This document shows positions 10,455-19,275 of a DNA stretch of 64,000 bases, piece after piece. This stretch comes from Limnobacter sp. SAORIC-580. Its GTDB lineage: Bacteria > Pseudomonadota > Gammaproteobacteria > Burkholderiales > Burkholderiaceae_B. Made by a program: the position numbers and the translations under genes. The notes below the pieces were generated by a model. It saw only the letters and a program-made list of their open reading frames with translations, was not told the origin of the DNA and ran no database searches. Numbering within the stretch: position 1 is the stretch's first letter; each line of letters starts with the position of its first letter. Location: NCBI RefSeq assembly GCF_013004065.1, contig NZ_CP053084.1:2604001-2668000 (forward strand), read 5' to 3'.

Positions 10455-11639
10455 ATGTCTGCGTTCTGGCAAAACACAATTAGCCAAGCGATACGTTTGC
10501 GACGAGAGTTACACAGCGAGCCTGAACTAAGCTGGCATGAAACACGCACCGCTCAAAAAATAAGAACAACGCTCAGCGAACTGAATATTAGCTGGTCCCC
10601 ATGCGCGGGCACCGGCACCTTGGCGCGCCTGAATACTTCGGCCACTGCATTCAGTGCGCGCCACATTGCCTTGCGCGGCGATATTGACGCCTTGCCCATT
10701 GAAGAACAAACCGGCAAAACCTGGGCCTCCCGCCAATTGGGTTGCATGCATGCCTGCGGGCATGACGGCCACACTGCCGCCCTACTGGCCACAGCCAGAT
10801 ACTTGAAAAGTATTGAACACACATTGCCAGGGCCAATCACCCTGATATTCCAACCCGCCGAAGAAGGTGGGCACGGTGCGCTGCGCATGATTGAGGACAG
10901 CGCACTGGAAGGCATTGATGAAATTTACGGTTGGCACAATTGGCCTGCCATACCTGAAGGCCAACTGGTTTGCCCTGACGGGATTGTGATGTGCGGTAAC
11001 GGTACATTCGAAATTACCGTAAACGGCCAGGGCGGCCACGCCAGCCAGCCTGAATTGTGCCGCGACCCTGTGTTGGCGGGCAGTGCCATGGTGCAGGCCT
11101 TGCAACAGGTAGTGGCGCGCAGGCTTGCGCCCCAACAAACCGCTGTGCTTAGTGTTACCTCATTTAACGCACCCAGCGGGCCCACGGTTATCCCTCAACA
11201 AGCTGTACTGGGTGGCAGCATTCGTGTGCCCAACTCCACCACCCGAGAGCAAATTAACGCCTTGATTGTTGAAGTGGTGGAGAACACCGCCCACGCCTAT
11301 GGCGTAAGCGCCGAAGTCACCATTGAACCGCGCTACAACGCCACCATCAACCATGCCGCGCAGGCAGGCAAGTTAAGGGCCGCTTGGCGTGCGGTGATGG
11401 GCGACGCGGCCTTTGATGTTGCCACACCCGTGCCAATTATGGCCTCGGAAGATTTCAGCTATTACCTGCAGGAAATTCCAGGGGCTTTTGCCCTGGTGGG
11501 CGCAGGCAAAAAGGGGGAAGAACCCGTTCCCTGCCACAGCCCTTTCTACGACTTCAACGACGCCTTGATTGAACCGGTTGCCCGCCTTTACGCGCACCTG
11601 GCTGGCGCGCCCGACCCAACACACAACAACAAGGAGTGA
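10455..11639 (+). CDS. doeB2: M20-family amidohydrolase, probable N-acetyl-diaminobutyrate deacetylase (DoeB2 type)
   Basis: A 394-residue M20 zinc peptidase. The metal site motifs are LRGDIDALPI, MHACGHDGHTA and PAEEGGHGA, with IYGWHNWP and ASEDFSYY later, as in hippurate/indole-acetyl-amino-acid hydrolases. A strong GGGAGGG site precedes the ATG. It leads an operon with an EctB-like transaminase, an ectoine-hydrolase-like M24 protein and a semialdehyde dehydrogenase. The inferred role is therefore hydrolysis of N-alpha-acetyl-diaminobutyrate made from ectoine, replacing the aspartoacylase-type DoeB. A generic N-acyl amino acid amidohydrolase is the alternative. Confidence 0.7.
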   Translation: MSAFWQNTISQAIRLRRELHSEPELSWHETRTAQKIRTTLSELNISWSPCAGTGTLARLNTSATAFSARHIALRGDIDALPIEEQTGKTWASRQLGCMHACGHDGHTAALLATARYLKSIEHTLPGPITLIFQPAEEGGHGALRMIEDSALEGIDEIYGWHNWPAIPEGQLVCPDGIVMCGNGTFEITVNGQGGHASQPELCRDPVLAGSAMVQALQQVVARRLAPQQTAVLSVTSFNAPSGPTVIPQQAVLGGSIRVPNSTTREQINALIVEVVENTAHAYGVSAEVTIEPRYNATINHAAQAGKLRAAWRAVMGDAAFDVATPVPIMASEDFSYYLQEIPGAFALVGAGKKGEEPVPCHSPFYDFNDALIEPVARLYAHLAGAPDPTHNNKE

Positions 11640-11644
11640 TGTGA

Positions 11645-12922
11645 ATGAACATGCAAACTTTTGAGCGACGAGAAAGCGATGTGCGCGGCTATAGCCGCAC
11701 CTATCCAGTGGTGTTTGACAAGGCATTGAACGCCCGACAAACCGATGAAAACGGCAAAGAGTACATCGACTTTTTTGCAGGTGCCGGTGTGCTGAACTTT
11801 GGGCACAACAACGAGCGCATGCAAAAAGCAGTGGTGGATTACATTCAATCCAACGGTGTCACCCACAGCCTGGACATGGCCACAGTGGCCAAGCGTGCCT
11901 TTATTGAAAAATTCGAAGAGGTTGTGCTCAAGCCCCGGAACATGCCGCACAAAATGCAGTTCATGGGACCCACAGGCACCAACTCCGTCGAGGCGGCTTT
12001 AAAAATTGCACGACGCGTCACGGGCCGACAACAAATTGTGTCCTTTTCGCATGGCTTTCACGGAATGACTCTGGGTTCGCTGGCTTGCACCGCCAATGCG
12101 TATTTCCGTGGCGCTGCGGGTGTACCTTTGCAACATGTGACCCACCAAGCCTTTGGCTGCGAAACGCCCTGCAAAGGTTGCACTTTGGGCTGCGGTGAAG
12201 AAAGCATTGAACGCATGCGCGCCTTGTATGCCGACACATCCAGCGGCGTGGCACCACCCGCCGCATTCTTGATTGAAACCATTCAGGCTGAGGGTGGTGT
12301 GAAGGTGGCCAGCGCCAAGTGGCTTCAAGCACTCCAACAACTTGCGCATGAATTGGGTGCCCTGTTGATTGTGGACGACATTCAAGTGGGCTGCGGCCGC
12401 ACAGGCAGCTATTTCAGTTTTGATGAACTGGGCATTGACCCCGACATTGTGTGCCTGGCCAAAGGCATCGGCGGCTGGGGCACACCCATGGCGCTGAATT
12501 TGGTGAAGCCTGAAATTGACAAGCACTGGGCGCCGGGGGAACACACCGGCACCTTCCGCGGACAAAACCTGTCGTTTGTGGCCGGTCGTGAAGCGCTCAC
12601 CTACTTCGAAAACGATGAACTCATGACCGAGGTGAAGCGCAAGGCAAAGGTGATGCACGCGGCCATGCAAAGTGTGGTGCACCGTCACCCACAACTGGAG
12701 CTGACCGGCAAGGGCATGATTCTGGGATTGAACGTGGGCAGCACCGAGACTTCGAAAGCCATTGTGAACCAGTGTTTCGAGAACGGCCTGATGATTGCAA
12801 GCTGCGGCACTGGCGGGCGAGTCATCAAACTGATTCCACCGTTGACCATTCCTGACAGCGACTTGGAAGAAGGCCTGAACACCTTGATCAAGGCGGTGAA
12901 CCGCGTGATGGAGGCCGCATGA
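11645..12922 (+). CDS. doeD: Diaminobutyrate-type class III aminotransferase (DoeD/EctB-like)
   Basis: A 425-residue PLP enzyme. The N-terminal TFERRESDVRGYSRTYPVVF, then DFFAGAGVLNFGHNN and FMGPTGTNSVEAALK are strongly EctB-like. The PLP lysine is Lys273 in CLAKGIGG, after LLIVDDIQVGCGRTG. In a degradation operon it would convert 2,4-diaminobutyrate to aspartate semialdehyde with 2-oxoglutarate as acceptor. An unusual cysteine cluster (Cys172, Cys176, Cys179, Cys183) lies where, as I recall it, EctB has a Cys-free loop. The stop codon overlaps the next start (ATGA), implying translational coupling. Confidence 0.78.
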   Translation: MNMQTFERRESDVRGYSRTYPVVFDKALNARQTDENGKEYIDFFAGAGVLNFGHNNERMQKAVVDYIQSNGVTHSLDMATVAKRAFIEKFEEVVLKPRNMPHKMQFMGPTGTNSVEAALKIARRVTGRQQIVSFSHGFHGMTLGSLACTANAYFRGAAGVPLQHVTHQAFGCETPCKGCTLGCGEESIERMRALYADTSSGVAPPAAFLIETIQAEGGVKVASAKWLQALQQLAHELGALLIVDDIQVGCGRTGSYFSFDELGIDPDIVCLAKGIGGWGTPMALNLVKPEIDKHWAPGEHTGTFRGQNLSFVAGREALTYFENDELMTEVKRKAKVMHAAMQSVVHRHPQLELTGKGMILGLNVGSTETSKAIVNQCFENGLMIASCGTGGRVIKLIPPLTIPDSDLEEGLNTLIKAVNRVMEAA

Positions 12923-14175
12923 AAAAACGTGATGACATGACCTTTCCTTTCGAGGAATACGAGCGGCGCATCGCGGAATTGCGCATGCGTATTGCCCAGC
13001 GCAGGCTGGATGCGGTGGTGATCACCGATCCTGAAAACATCATGTACCTGACCGACTATCAAACAACGGGGTACTCATTTTTTCAGGCACTGGTGGTACC
13101 GCTTGAAGACGAGCCGTTCATGATTACCCGTGCACTGGAAGAATCGAATGTGTTTGCGCGCACTTGGGTAGAACAATCGCGCCCCTACCCCGACACTGGC
13201 GATGCCATTCAAATGTTGCTGGATGCACTGCGTGAATTCAGGCTGGATGACAAACGAATTGGCTACGAGAGAAACAGTTATTTTTTCCCGGCCTACCAGC
13301 AAGACTTTGTCCACACCCGCTTGAGCAAAGGCAAACTGCTGGACTGCTTCGGCATTGTTGAACAAGGCCGCTTGCGCAAATCGCCGGTTGAAATTGAGCT
13401 CATGAGAAAAGCCGCAACTGCAACGGAAGCGGGCATGAAAGCGGGCCTGGAGGCCTGTGTTCCCGGCGCCACCGAAAATGACATTGGCGCTGCCATTTCG
13501 TCGGCCATGTTCAAGGCTGGTGGAGAGCCACCCGCCGTGATGCCTTACGTCACCAGCGGACCACGCACCATGATAGGCCACGCCACCTGGGAAGGCCGTG
13601 TGGTGAAACCCGGCGAACACGTATTTCTGGAAGTGGGTGGATGCTACAGACGCTACCACACCGCCATGATGCGCACTGCAGTGCTGGGTGAACTCAGCGA
13701 CTCCATGTACAAAGCGCAAGAGACCATGAAGCATGCGCTGGATGCCGTTCATGAGTATTTTCAACCGGGCATGACCGTGTCGGATGCCGACAACCTGGTG
13801 CGCAATATCATTACCCACAACGATGTGGGCGCTCGGCTGATTACCCGCTCAGGGTATTCAATCGGCATTGCATTCCCACCCAGCTGGGATGAAGGCTACA
13901 TCATGAGTTTGAAGCAGGGCGAATCGTCCATCCTTGAAGAGGGCATGACCTTTCACATCATTCCGTGGATGTGGGGTGTGGATGGTGACAAAACCTGCGG
14001 CATCTCCGACACCATCATCATTACAAAAAACGGTTGCGAATCATTTTTTTCGCTCGACCGCGATTTCACCGTGAAACCTGAAAAAAACGTTCACACGCTC
14101 AGTGCAGTGAACACCACACCCGGCAAGAAAAAAGCGGCCACTGACACAAATACGCAGGAGGACCAAGCTGTATGA
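12919..14175 (+). CDS. doeA: M24-family ectoine hydrolase (DoeA-like)
   Basis: A 418-residue protein of the pita-bread/creatinase fold. The N-terminal domain contains VITDPENIMYLTDYQTTGY and the C-terminal domain starts near residue 165. The five metal ligands of true M24 aminopeptidases are not kept: the first-Asp region reads LEVGGCYRRYHT, the ligand-His region SGYSIGIAFPP, and the first-Glu region FHIIPW. This is what metal-free creatinase-like hydrolases show and fits opening of the ectoine ring. It overlaps both neighbours by ATGA. Its role as ectoine hydrolase is inferred from family resemblance plus the flanking transaminase, deacetylase and dehydrogenase. Confidence 0.75.
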   Translation: MKKRDDMTFPFEEYERRIAELRMRIAQRRLDAVVITDPENIMYLTDYQTTGYSFFQALVVPLEDEPFMITRALEESNVFARTWVEQSRPYPDTGDAIQMLLDALREFRLDDKRIGYERNSYFFPAYQQDFVHTRLSKGKLLDCFGIVEQGRLRKSPVEIELMRKAATATEAGMKAGLEACVPGATENDIGAAISSAMFKAGGEPPAVMPYVTSGPRTMIGHATWEGRVVKPGEHVFLEVGGCYRRYHTAMMRTAVLGELSDSMYKAQETMKHALDAVHEYFQPGMTVSDADNLVRNIITHNDVGARLITRSGYSIGIAFPPSWDEGYIMSLKQGESSILEEGMTFHIIPWMWGVDGDKTCGISDTIIITKNGCESFFSLDRDFTVKPEKNVHTLSAVNTTPGKKKAATDTNTQEDQAV

Positions 14176-15545
14176 CCACTGCCATGCTCACATCAACCAA
14201 CCCATTCACCGGCGAAAAAATCAGCGAGCATCTTGCCCTGCAAGGTGAACAAATCAGCGCACAAATTGGCATTGCTGCTGCAGCCTTTCCTGCGTGGTCC
14301 TCGAAATCATTTACTGAGCGCGGCAAAGTGCTTCATGCAGTGGCTGCCCAATTGCGCAAACACAAAAGCAGGCTGGCTGAACTAATGGCACTTGAAATGG
14401 GCAAACCCGTGAAAGAAGGTGGCCCGGAAGTAGAAAAAGCCGCCAGCTGTTGCGAGTACTATGCTGAGCATGCCAGCAGGCATTTGGCCGACGAATGGAT
14501 CGCATCCGATGCATCGGAAAGCTATGTGAAGTACCAGCCATTGGGCACCTTGTTAGGCATATTGCCCTGGAATGCACCAGCCTGGCTGGCCTTTCGCTAC
14601 CTGGCCCCGGCACTGATGGCGGGCAATACCTGCGTCATGAAGCACGACCCGAACGTACCGGCCACGGCGCAGGCATTGGCCAACTTGTTTCAGGAGGCGG
14701 GTGCGCCTGCTGGCGTGGTGGTGAATTTGCCGCTGCGCACCGAGCATGTGGAACAAGCCATTCGCGACCCGCGCATTGTGGCGGTCAGCTTTACAGGCTC
14801 AAGCGCGGCAGGTCGAAAAGTTGCAACCACCGCCGCATCGGAGCTCAAACCTGCGGTGCTTGAACTTGGGGGCTCTGACCCCTGTATTGTACTGGCCGAT
14901 GCCGACCTGGAACGCGCAGCCGATGTGGTGGTGTTGTCACGCATCATCAATGCCGGTCAAAGCTGTATTGCGGCCAAACGCATATTGATTGAAGCGAAGG
15001 TTTATGAAGAATTCACCACCTTGCTCAAGGTGCGGCTGGCCAAACTGAAAATGGGCAACCCGCTGGAATCTACAACCGACATTGGCCCCATTGCCCGCCA
15101 GGACCTGCGCGATAACCTTCATCGCCAGGTGCAGCAAACCATTGAACAAGGTGCAAAGTGCCTGCTGGGCGGTCAGCTTCCCGATGCGCCTGGCTACCAC
15201 TATCCCCCTACTTTGCTGGCCGATATGCAGCCCGGCATGTGTGCATTTGAGGAAGAAACCTTTGGTCCGGTCATGGCAGTGATGAAAATAGAAAATATTG
15301 ATGAAGCACTGGCAGTGGCCAACAACACAAACTACGGTTTGGGCTCTAGTATATGGACAGCCAGCACCAGCAAAGCCATGCGCGCAGTCCATGAACTGCA
15401 GGCCGGACAGGTGGCAGTCAATGGCATTGTAAAAACCGACCCCCGACTGCCCAGTGGTGGCATCAAGCAATCGGGTTACGGCCGCGAGCTTGGGCCACAC
15501 GGCATTCGCGAGTTTGTTAACGCCAAGCAGGTCTGGATTAAATAG
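14172..15545 (+). CDS. doeC: NAD(P)-dependent semialdehyde dehydrogenase (DoeC-like)
   Basis: A 457-residue aldehyde dehydrogenase. The motifs are ILPWNAPAWL, VSFTGSSAAGRKV, LELGGSDPCIVLADADL (catalytic Glu), NAGQSCIAAKRILIE (catalytic Cys) and FEEETFGPV. It is closest in pattern to succinate-semialdehyde dehydrogenases of the GabD/Sad type. In this operon the logical substrate is aspartate semialdehyde, giving aspartate as the end product. It starts inside the doeA stop codon (ATGA overlap). Confidence 0.82.
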   Translation: MTTAMLTSTNPFTGEKISEHLALQGEQISAQIGIAAAAFPAWSSKSFTERGKVLHAVAAQLRKHKSRLAELMALEMGKPVKEGGPEVEKAASCCEYYAEHASRHLADEWIASDASESYVKYQPLGTLLGILPWNAPAWLAFRYLAPALMAGNTCVMKHDPNVPATAQALANLFQEAGAPAGVVVNLPLRTEHVEQAIRDPRIVAVSFTGSSAAGRKVATTAASELKPAVLELGGSDPCIVLADADLERAADVVVLSRIINAGQSCIAAKRILIEAKVYEEFTTLLKVRLAKLKMGNPLESTTDIGPIARQDLRDNLHRQVQQTIEQGAKCLLGGQLPDAPGYHYPPTLLADMQPGMCAFEEETFGPVMAVMKIENIDEALAVANNTNYGLGSSIWTASTSKAMRAVHELQAGQVAVNGIVKTDPRLPSGGIKQSGYGRELGPHGIREFVNAKQVWIK

Positions 15546-15570
15546 AGGCAGTCGAGGAGACAAACCAAAA

Positions 15571-15888
15571 ATGATCAAAGTCAGTGTGATGTACCCCAAT
15601 GCGCAAGGCGTCAGCTTTGACCACGATTACTACAAAACCACCCACATGCCGCTGGTGAAAAGCAAAATGGGCAAAGCCCTGCACCATTACACGGTCGACA
15701 AAGGCCTGGCCGGTGGCGCTGGGGACGCGCCGGCATTTGTGGCCATGGGACATTTGCTGGTGGATTCAGTCGAGGCATTTCAGGCCGCTTTCGGCCCCCA
15801 TGCGCAAGAAATCATGGCAGACATTCCCAACTACACCAATTCCAGCCCGGTGATTGTGATCAGTGAAGTGACGGTTGAGAAAGGCTAA
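15571..15888 (+). CDS. EthD-family small protein
   Basis: A 105-residue protein beginning [10 protein letters not shown], with [18 protein letters not shown] and a C-terminal [10 protein letters not shown] strand. This is the dimeric alpha/beta-barrel EthD pattern. Members sit next to degradation genes; their biochemical role is usually unclear. A GAGGAG-like site precedes the ATG at 15571, and the gene starts 25 nt after the dehydrogenase, so it probably belongs to the same transcript. Its last codons overlap the convergent YaiI-like gene by 4 bp. Confidence 0.8.
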   Translation: MIKVSVMYPNAQGVSFDHDYYKTTHMPLVKSKMGKALHHYTVDKGLAGGAGDAPAFVAMGHLLVDSVEAFQAAFGPHAQEIMADIPNYTNSSPVIVISEVTVEKG

Positions 15889-16340
15889 ACAGCCTTGGGA
15901 AACTTCGCGATGATTCGGTCGAACTGACTGGCGAAGGTTTTTCGGTCCGCCTGGCTGTAAGCGGGTGGGCCGCCTGTATCAATGCCGCTTGCCCGCATGG
16001 TGTCCATGAAATCGCGCATCGTGTGAAGGGCTTTGATATTTTCTGCGGTGAACATTTCCCCACGCGGGCTTAAAACCTGCGCCCCTTTGTCCACCAATTG
16101 GGCAGCCAGGGGAATGTCGCTGGTAATCACCAAATTCCCGGCCTCAACGCGGCGTACAATTTCATCATCGGCCTCATCAAAACCACGGGGCACTTGCAAC
16201 AGCTTGATGAACTTCGAGGGTGGCGTACGAATGTACTGATTGGCCACCAAGGTGGTTTCAATGCCAGTTCGATCGGCCGCACGAAAAATGATTTCCTTCA
16301 CTGCAACAGGGCAAGCGTCGGCGTCAACCCAGATTTTCAT
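15885..16340 (-). CDS. YaiI/YqxD family protein (DUF188)
   Basis: A 151-residue protein starting [21 protein letters not shown], with [26 protein letters not shown] and [13 protein letters not shown]. These are the standard blocks of the YaiI/YqxD family, whose fold is PIN-like. Function is not established. An ATG one codon upstream (16343) is equally possible. The gene is convergent with, and overlaps, the EthD-like gene by four bases. Confidence 0.88.
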   Translation of the reverse strand: MKIWVDADACPVAVKEIIFRAADRTGIETTLVANQYIRTPPSKFIKLLQVPRGFDEADDEIVRRVEAGNLVITSDIPLAAQLVDKGAQVLSPRGEMFTAENIKALHTMRDFMDTMRASGIDTGGPPAYSQADRKTFASQFDRIIAKFPKAV

Positions 16341-16471
16341 CATTTGACCACGCAAAAATGCAACAAGCTCCGATCGTATCAAATCGCAAAACCTAGGGAT
16401 GATCCGAAGCGCAATACCGGTTCTATTCCGATACAGTTCTCTCAAGAACTAAAACTTTTCAGGTGGTCAAT

Positions 16472-17335
16472 ATGGGTTTCAAAGTTGCTTTTCTGGGTTT
16501 GGGCGTTATGGGATACCCCATGGCAGGTCATTTGGCCAAAGCAGGCCACGAGGTGACTGTGTACAACCGCAGCTCGGCCAAAGCGGAAAAGTGGGTTTCA
16601 CAGCACGGCGGCAAAATGGCCACAACGCCCGAAAAAGCCGCGACAGGCCAGGACTTTGTTTTCGCCTGCGTGGGCAACGACGACGACTTGCGCCAAATTT
16701 GCACGGGCATCAATGGCGCTTTCCACGGCATGAAGCCAGGCGCGGTGTTCATCGACCACACCACAGCCAGTGCAAAAATTGCCCGCGAACTGTTTGAACA
16801 TGCGAAAGACGCAGGTTTCGGTTTCATCGATGCTCCAGTGTCTGGTGGTCAGGCTGGTGCAGAAAATGGCCAGTTGACTGTGATGTGCGGGGGAACTCAT
16901 GCAGACTTTGAACAGTCGAAGAACGTAATTGCTGCTTTCGCCAAGGCTGTTACCTTGATGGGTGAATCGGGCAGCGGTCAGCTGACAAAAATGGTAAACC
17001 AGGTGTGTATTGCCGGTTTGCTGCAAGGTTTGTCAGAAGCACTGAAGTTCGGCATGAATGCTGGGCTTGATGTCAACAAAGCACTTGAAGTGATCGGCAA
17101 AGGTGCCGCACAAAGCTGGCAAATGGACAACCGTGGCAAAACCATGGTGGAGGGAAAATTCGATTTCGGTTTCGCAGTAGACTGGATGCGCAAAGACCTA
17201 AGCCTGGTGCTTGAAGAAGCACGCCGCAATGGTTCTCAGCTGCCAGTGACCGCACTGGTTGACCAGTTTTATGCCGAGGTACAGGGCATGGGCGGCCAGC
17301 GCTGGGACACCTCGAGCCTCATCAAACGTTTGTAA
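16472..17335 (+). CDS. NAD(P)-dependent 3-hydroxyisobutyrate dehydrogenase-family oxidoreductase
   Basis: A 287-residue beta-hydroxyacid dehydrogenase. The Rossmann start is VAFLGLGVMGYPMAGHLA. The substrate-binding signature is DAPVSGGQAGAENGQLTVMCGG and the catalytic lysine lies in GQLTKMVNQ. Possible substrates include 3-hydroxyisobutyrate, tartronate semialdehyde and other short hydroxyacids; the sequence alone does not choose between them. A GTG nine bases upstream (16463) is in frame, but AGGTGG is better spaced for the ATG at 16472. A strong hairpin follows the stop codon. Confidence 0.85.
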   Translation: MGFKVAFLGLGVMGYPMAGHLAKAGHEVTVYNRSSAKAEKWVSQHGGKMATTPEKAATGQDFVFACVGNDDDLRQICTGINGAFHGMKPGAVFIDHTTASAKIARELFEHAKDAGFGFIDAPVSGGQAGAENGQLTVMCGGTHADFEQSKNVIAAFAKAVTLMGESGSGQLTKMVNQVCIAGLLQGLSEALKFGMNAGLDVNKALEVIGKGAAQSWQMDNRGKTMVEGKFDFGFAVDWMRKDLSLVLEEARRNGSQLPVTALVDQFYAEVQGMGGQRWDTSSLIKRL

Positions 17336-17370
17336 AAGCGCGCGCCAGCCTTGAGCCGAACGCGCGCTTT
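17335..17370 (+). terminator. Terminator-like hairpin overlapping the start of the EamA gene
   Basis: A perfect 10-bp stem (AAAGCGCGCG at 17335-17344, CGCGCGCTTT at 17361-17370) with a 16-nt loop begins at the last base of the dehydrogenase stop codon. Its T-run is short (TTTATT). The loop contains the TTG at 17351 that would be the first possible start of the next gene. Confidence 0.6.
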
Positions 17371-18292
17371 ATTGGAACGATCACCCACGGCTTGGGGCGT
17401 GGGTTTGGCGCTCTTGGGCGCCATCTTTTTTTCTGGCAAAGCGATTGTGGTGAAGCTGGCGTATGCCTACCCGGTTGACGCATCCACCCTGCTGGCCATG
17501 CGCATGCTGTTGTCGCTACCGCTGTTTCTGGGCGCGCTCATCTTCACCGTGTTGCGAGAAAAAAATGCCGCAAAAATGACAGCCAAAGATTATGGCTTGA
17601 TTACCTTGGCAGGCCTGCTGGGCTACTACCTCGCCAGTCTGTTTGATTTCATGGGCTTGCAATACATCACGGCCGGGCTTGAACGGCTGATCTTGTTCAC
17701 CTATCCCTCCATCGTGTTGCTGATTGCCTGCATCATCAAACACCAGTGGCCCCAACCCTGGCAGCTTGTGTGCATGGCGCTTAGCTACGTGGGGCTGGCA
17801 GTGGTATATGGCCATGAAACCGTACTGGTGGGCGACAACACGGCCCTGGGCGTGGTGCTGGTTTTTGTATCTGCCATTTGCTATGCCAGTTACTTGATTG
17901 TGGGCGAAAGGTTGCTTAAGCGACTGGGCACCATACGCGTTACCGCCATGGCCACCCTGGTTTCCGCAGCAGCCATACTGATACAAATCAACTTGCAGCA
18001 GCCATTGAGCATCATTGTTGAACAACCTTTGCCCGTGTGGGGCTGGTCGCTCGTGAATGCGGTGTTTTGCACCTTTGTACCAGTATTCGCCGTAATGACT
18101 GCCATCAGCTTGATCGGCGCACCACGTGTGTCGCAACTGGGCATGATTGGCCCCATCGCCACGATTGCGCTGGGCACCTGGATTTTAGAAGAACCATTTA
18201 CCGTTTGGCATGCTGTGGGGACCGCACTTGTAATTGCAGGTGTAGCCTTACTCAGCATGAAAAAAGAAGCAAAAGAAGGAGCGATGACATGA
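17351..18292 (+). CDS. EamA/DMT-family membrane transporter
   Basis: Up to 313 residues with ten hydrophobic segments in two five-helix repeats, the drug/metabolite transporter layout. The first repeat starts WGVGLALLGAIFFSGKAIVVK and the second near residue 155. Substrate unknown. The start is uncertain: the TTG at 17351 lies in the loop of a strong hairpin, while an in-frame TTG at 17372 lies just after it. The last codons overlap the start of the quinone oxidoreductase gene (ATGA-type), implying co-expression. Confidence 0.82.
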   Translation: MSRTRALLERSPTAWGVGLALLGAIFFSGKAIVVKLAYAYPVDASTLLAMRMLLSLPLFLGALIFTVLREKNAAKMTAKDYGLITLAGLLGYYLASLFDFMGLQYITAGLERLILFTYPSIVLLIACIIKHQWPQPWQLVCMALSYVGLAVVYGHETVLVGDNTALGVVLVFVSAICYASYLIVGERLLKRLGTIRVTAMATLVSAAAILIQINLQQPLSIIVEQPLPVWGWSLVNAVFCTFVPVFAVMTAISLIGAPRVSQLGMIGPIATIALGTWILEEPFTVWHAVGTALVIAGVALLSMKKEAKEGAMT

Positions 18293-19275
18293 GTACTACA
18301 CCTGCAAAAATTGTTCGTTTTTACAACCCCGGTGCACCCGATGTATTGAAAATGGAAGACATCGAAGTGGGTCCACCCAAAGCCGGTGAAGTGCAGATTG
18401 AACACAAAGCAATTGGCCTGAATTACATCGAAGTGTATTGGCGCACTGGCGTTTACCCACAACCCCTGCCCTGCTGCCCCGGCACCGAAGGTGCAGGCAT
18501 TGTGCGTGCAGTTGGAGAAGGCGTAACTGACCTTAAAGTGGGCGACCGCGTGGCCTATGGCTCCGGCCCGGTGGGTTCGTATACCACCGTGCGCAACATG
18601 CCGGCACACCCGCTTGTAAAAATTCCGGACAGCATTGATTTTGAAACCGCCGCCGCCATGATGCTGAAAGGCTTCACAGCGCAGTACCTGCTGCGCCGCG
18701 TGTACAAAGTACAGGCAGGTGAAACCATCTTGTTCCATGCCGCTGCGGGTGGCGTGGGCACCATTGCTACCCAGTGGGCAAAGTCGCTGGGCGTGCGAGT
18801 CATCGGCACTGTTTCCACTCGAGAGAAAGCGGAGTTGGCCAAAGCCAATGGTTGCGCCGAAGTGATTATTACCAGCGAAGAAAATATCGTCGATCGCGTG
18901 AAAGAACTGACCGATGGCAAGGGAGTGCCGGTGGTGTACGACAGCGTGGGAAAAGCAACCTTTGTTGATTCCTTGAATTGCCTGAAACCGCGCGGCATGA
19001 TGGTCAGCTTTGGCAATGCCAGTGGCAAAGTAGACCCAGTGCCATTGCAATGGCTGGCCGAGCGCGGTTCATTGGTGCTGACCCGCCCCACGGTTGCATC
19101 GTTTACCGTAGACAAGGCCGAAATGCTTGAAAGCGCAGCCGAAATGTTTGGCGTTGTGGCCAGCGGGGCTGTGAAAATTCAAATCAATCAGCGATACGCG
19201 CTGGCCGATGTGGTGAAAGCGCACACCGAACTTGAAGGACGACGCACCACAGGTTGCACCGTGCTGATTCCTTGA
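18289..19275 (+). CDS. qor: NADPH:quinone oxidoreductase (zeta-crystallin family)
   Basis: A 328-residue zinc-free MDR-family reductase. Typical blocks are IGLNYIEVYWRTGVYP, PGTEGAGIVRAVGEGV, MMLKGFTAQYLLR and the NADPH-binding HAAAGGVGTIATQWAKSLG. The closing sequence ELEGRRTTGCTVLIP is diagnostic of Qor. It should reduce quinones or other electrophilic carbonyls using NADPH. It overlaps the EamA stop codon by four bases. Confidence 0.9.
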   Translation: MSTTPAKIVRFYNPGAPDVLKMEDIEVGPPKAGEVQIEHKAIGLNYIEVYWRTGVYPQPLPCCPGTEGAGIVRAVGEGVTDLKVGDRVAYGSGPVGSYTTVRNMPAHPLVKIPDSIDFETAAAMMLKGFTAQYLLRRVYKVQAGETILFHAAAGGVGTIATQWAKSLGVRVIGTVSTREKAELAKANGCAEVIITSEENIVDRVKELTDGKGVPVVYDSVGKATFVDSLNCLKPRGMMVSFGNASGKVDPVPLQWLAERGSLVLTRPTVASFTVDKAEMLESAAEMFGVVASGAVKIQINQRYALADVVKAHTELEGRRTTGCTVLIP

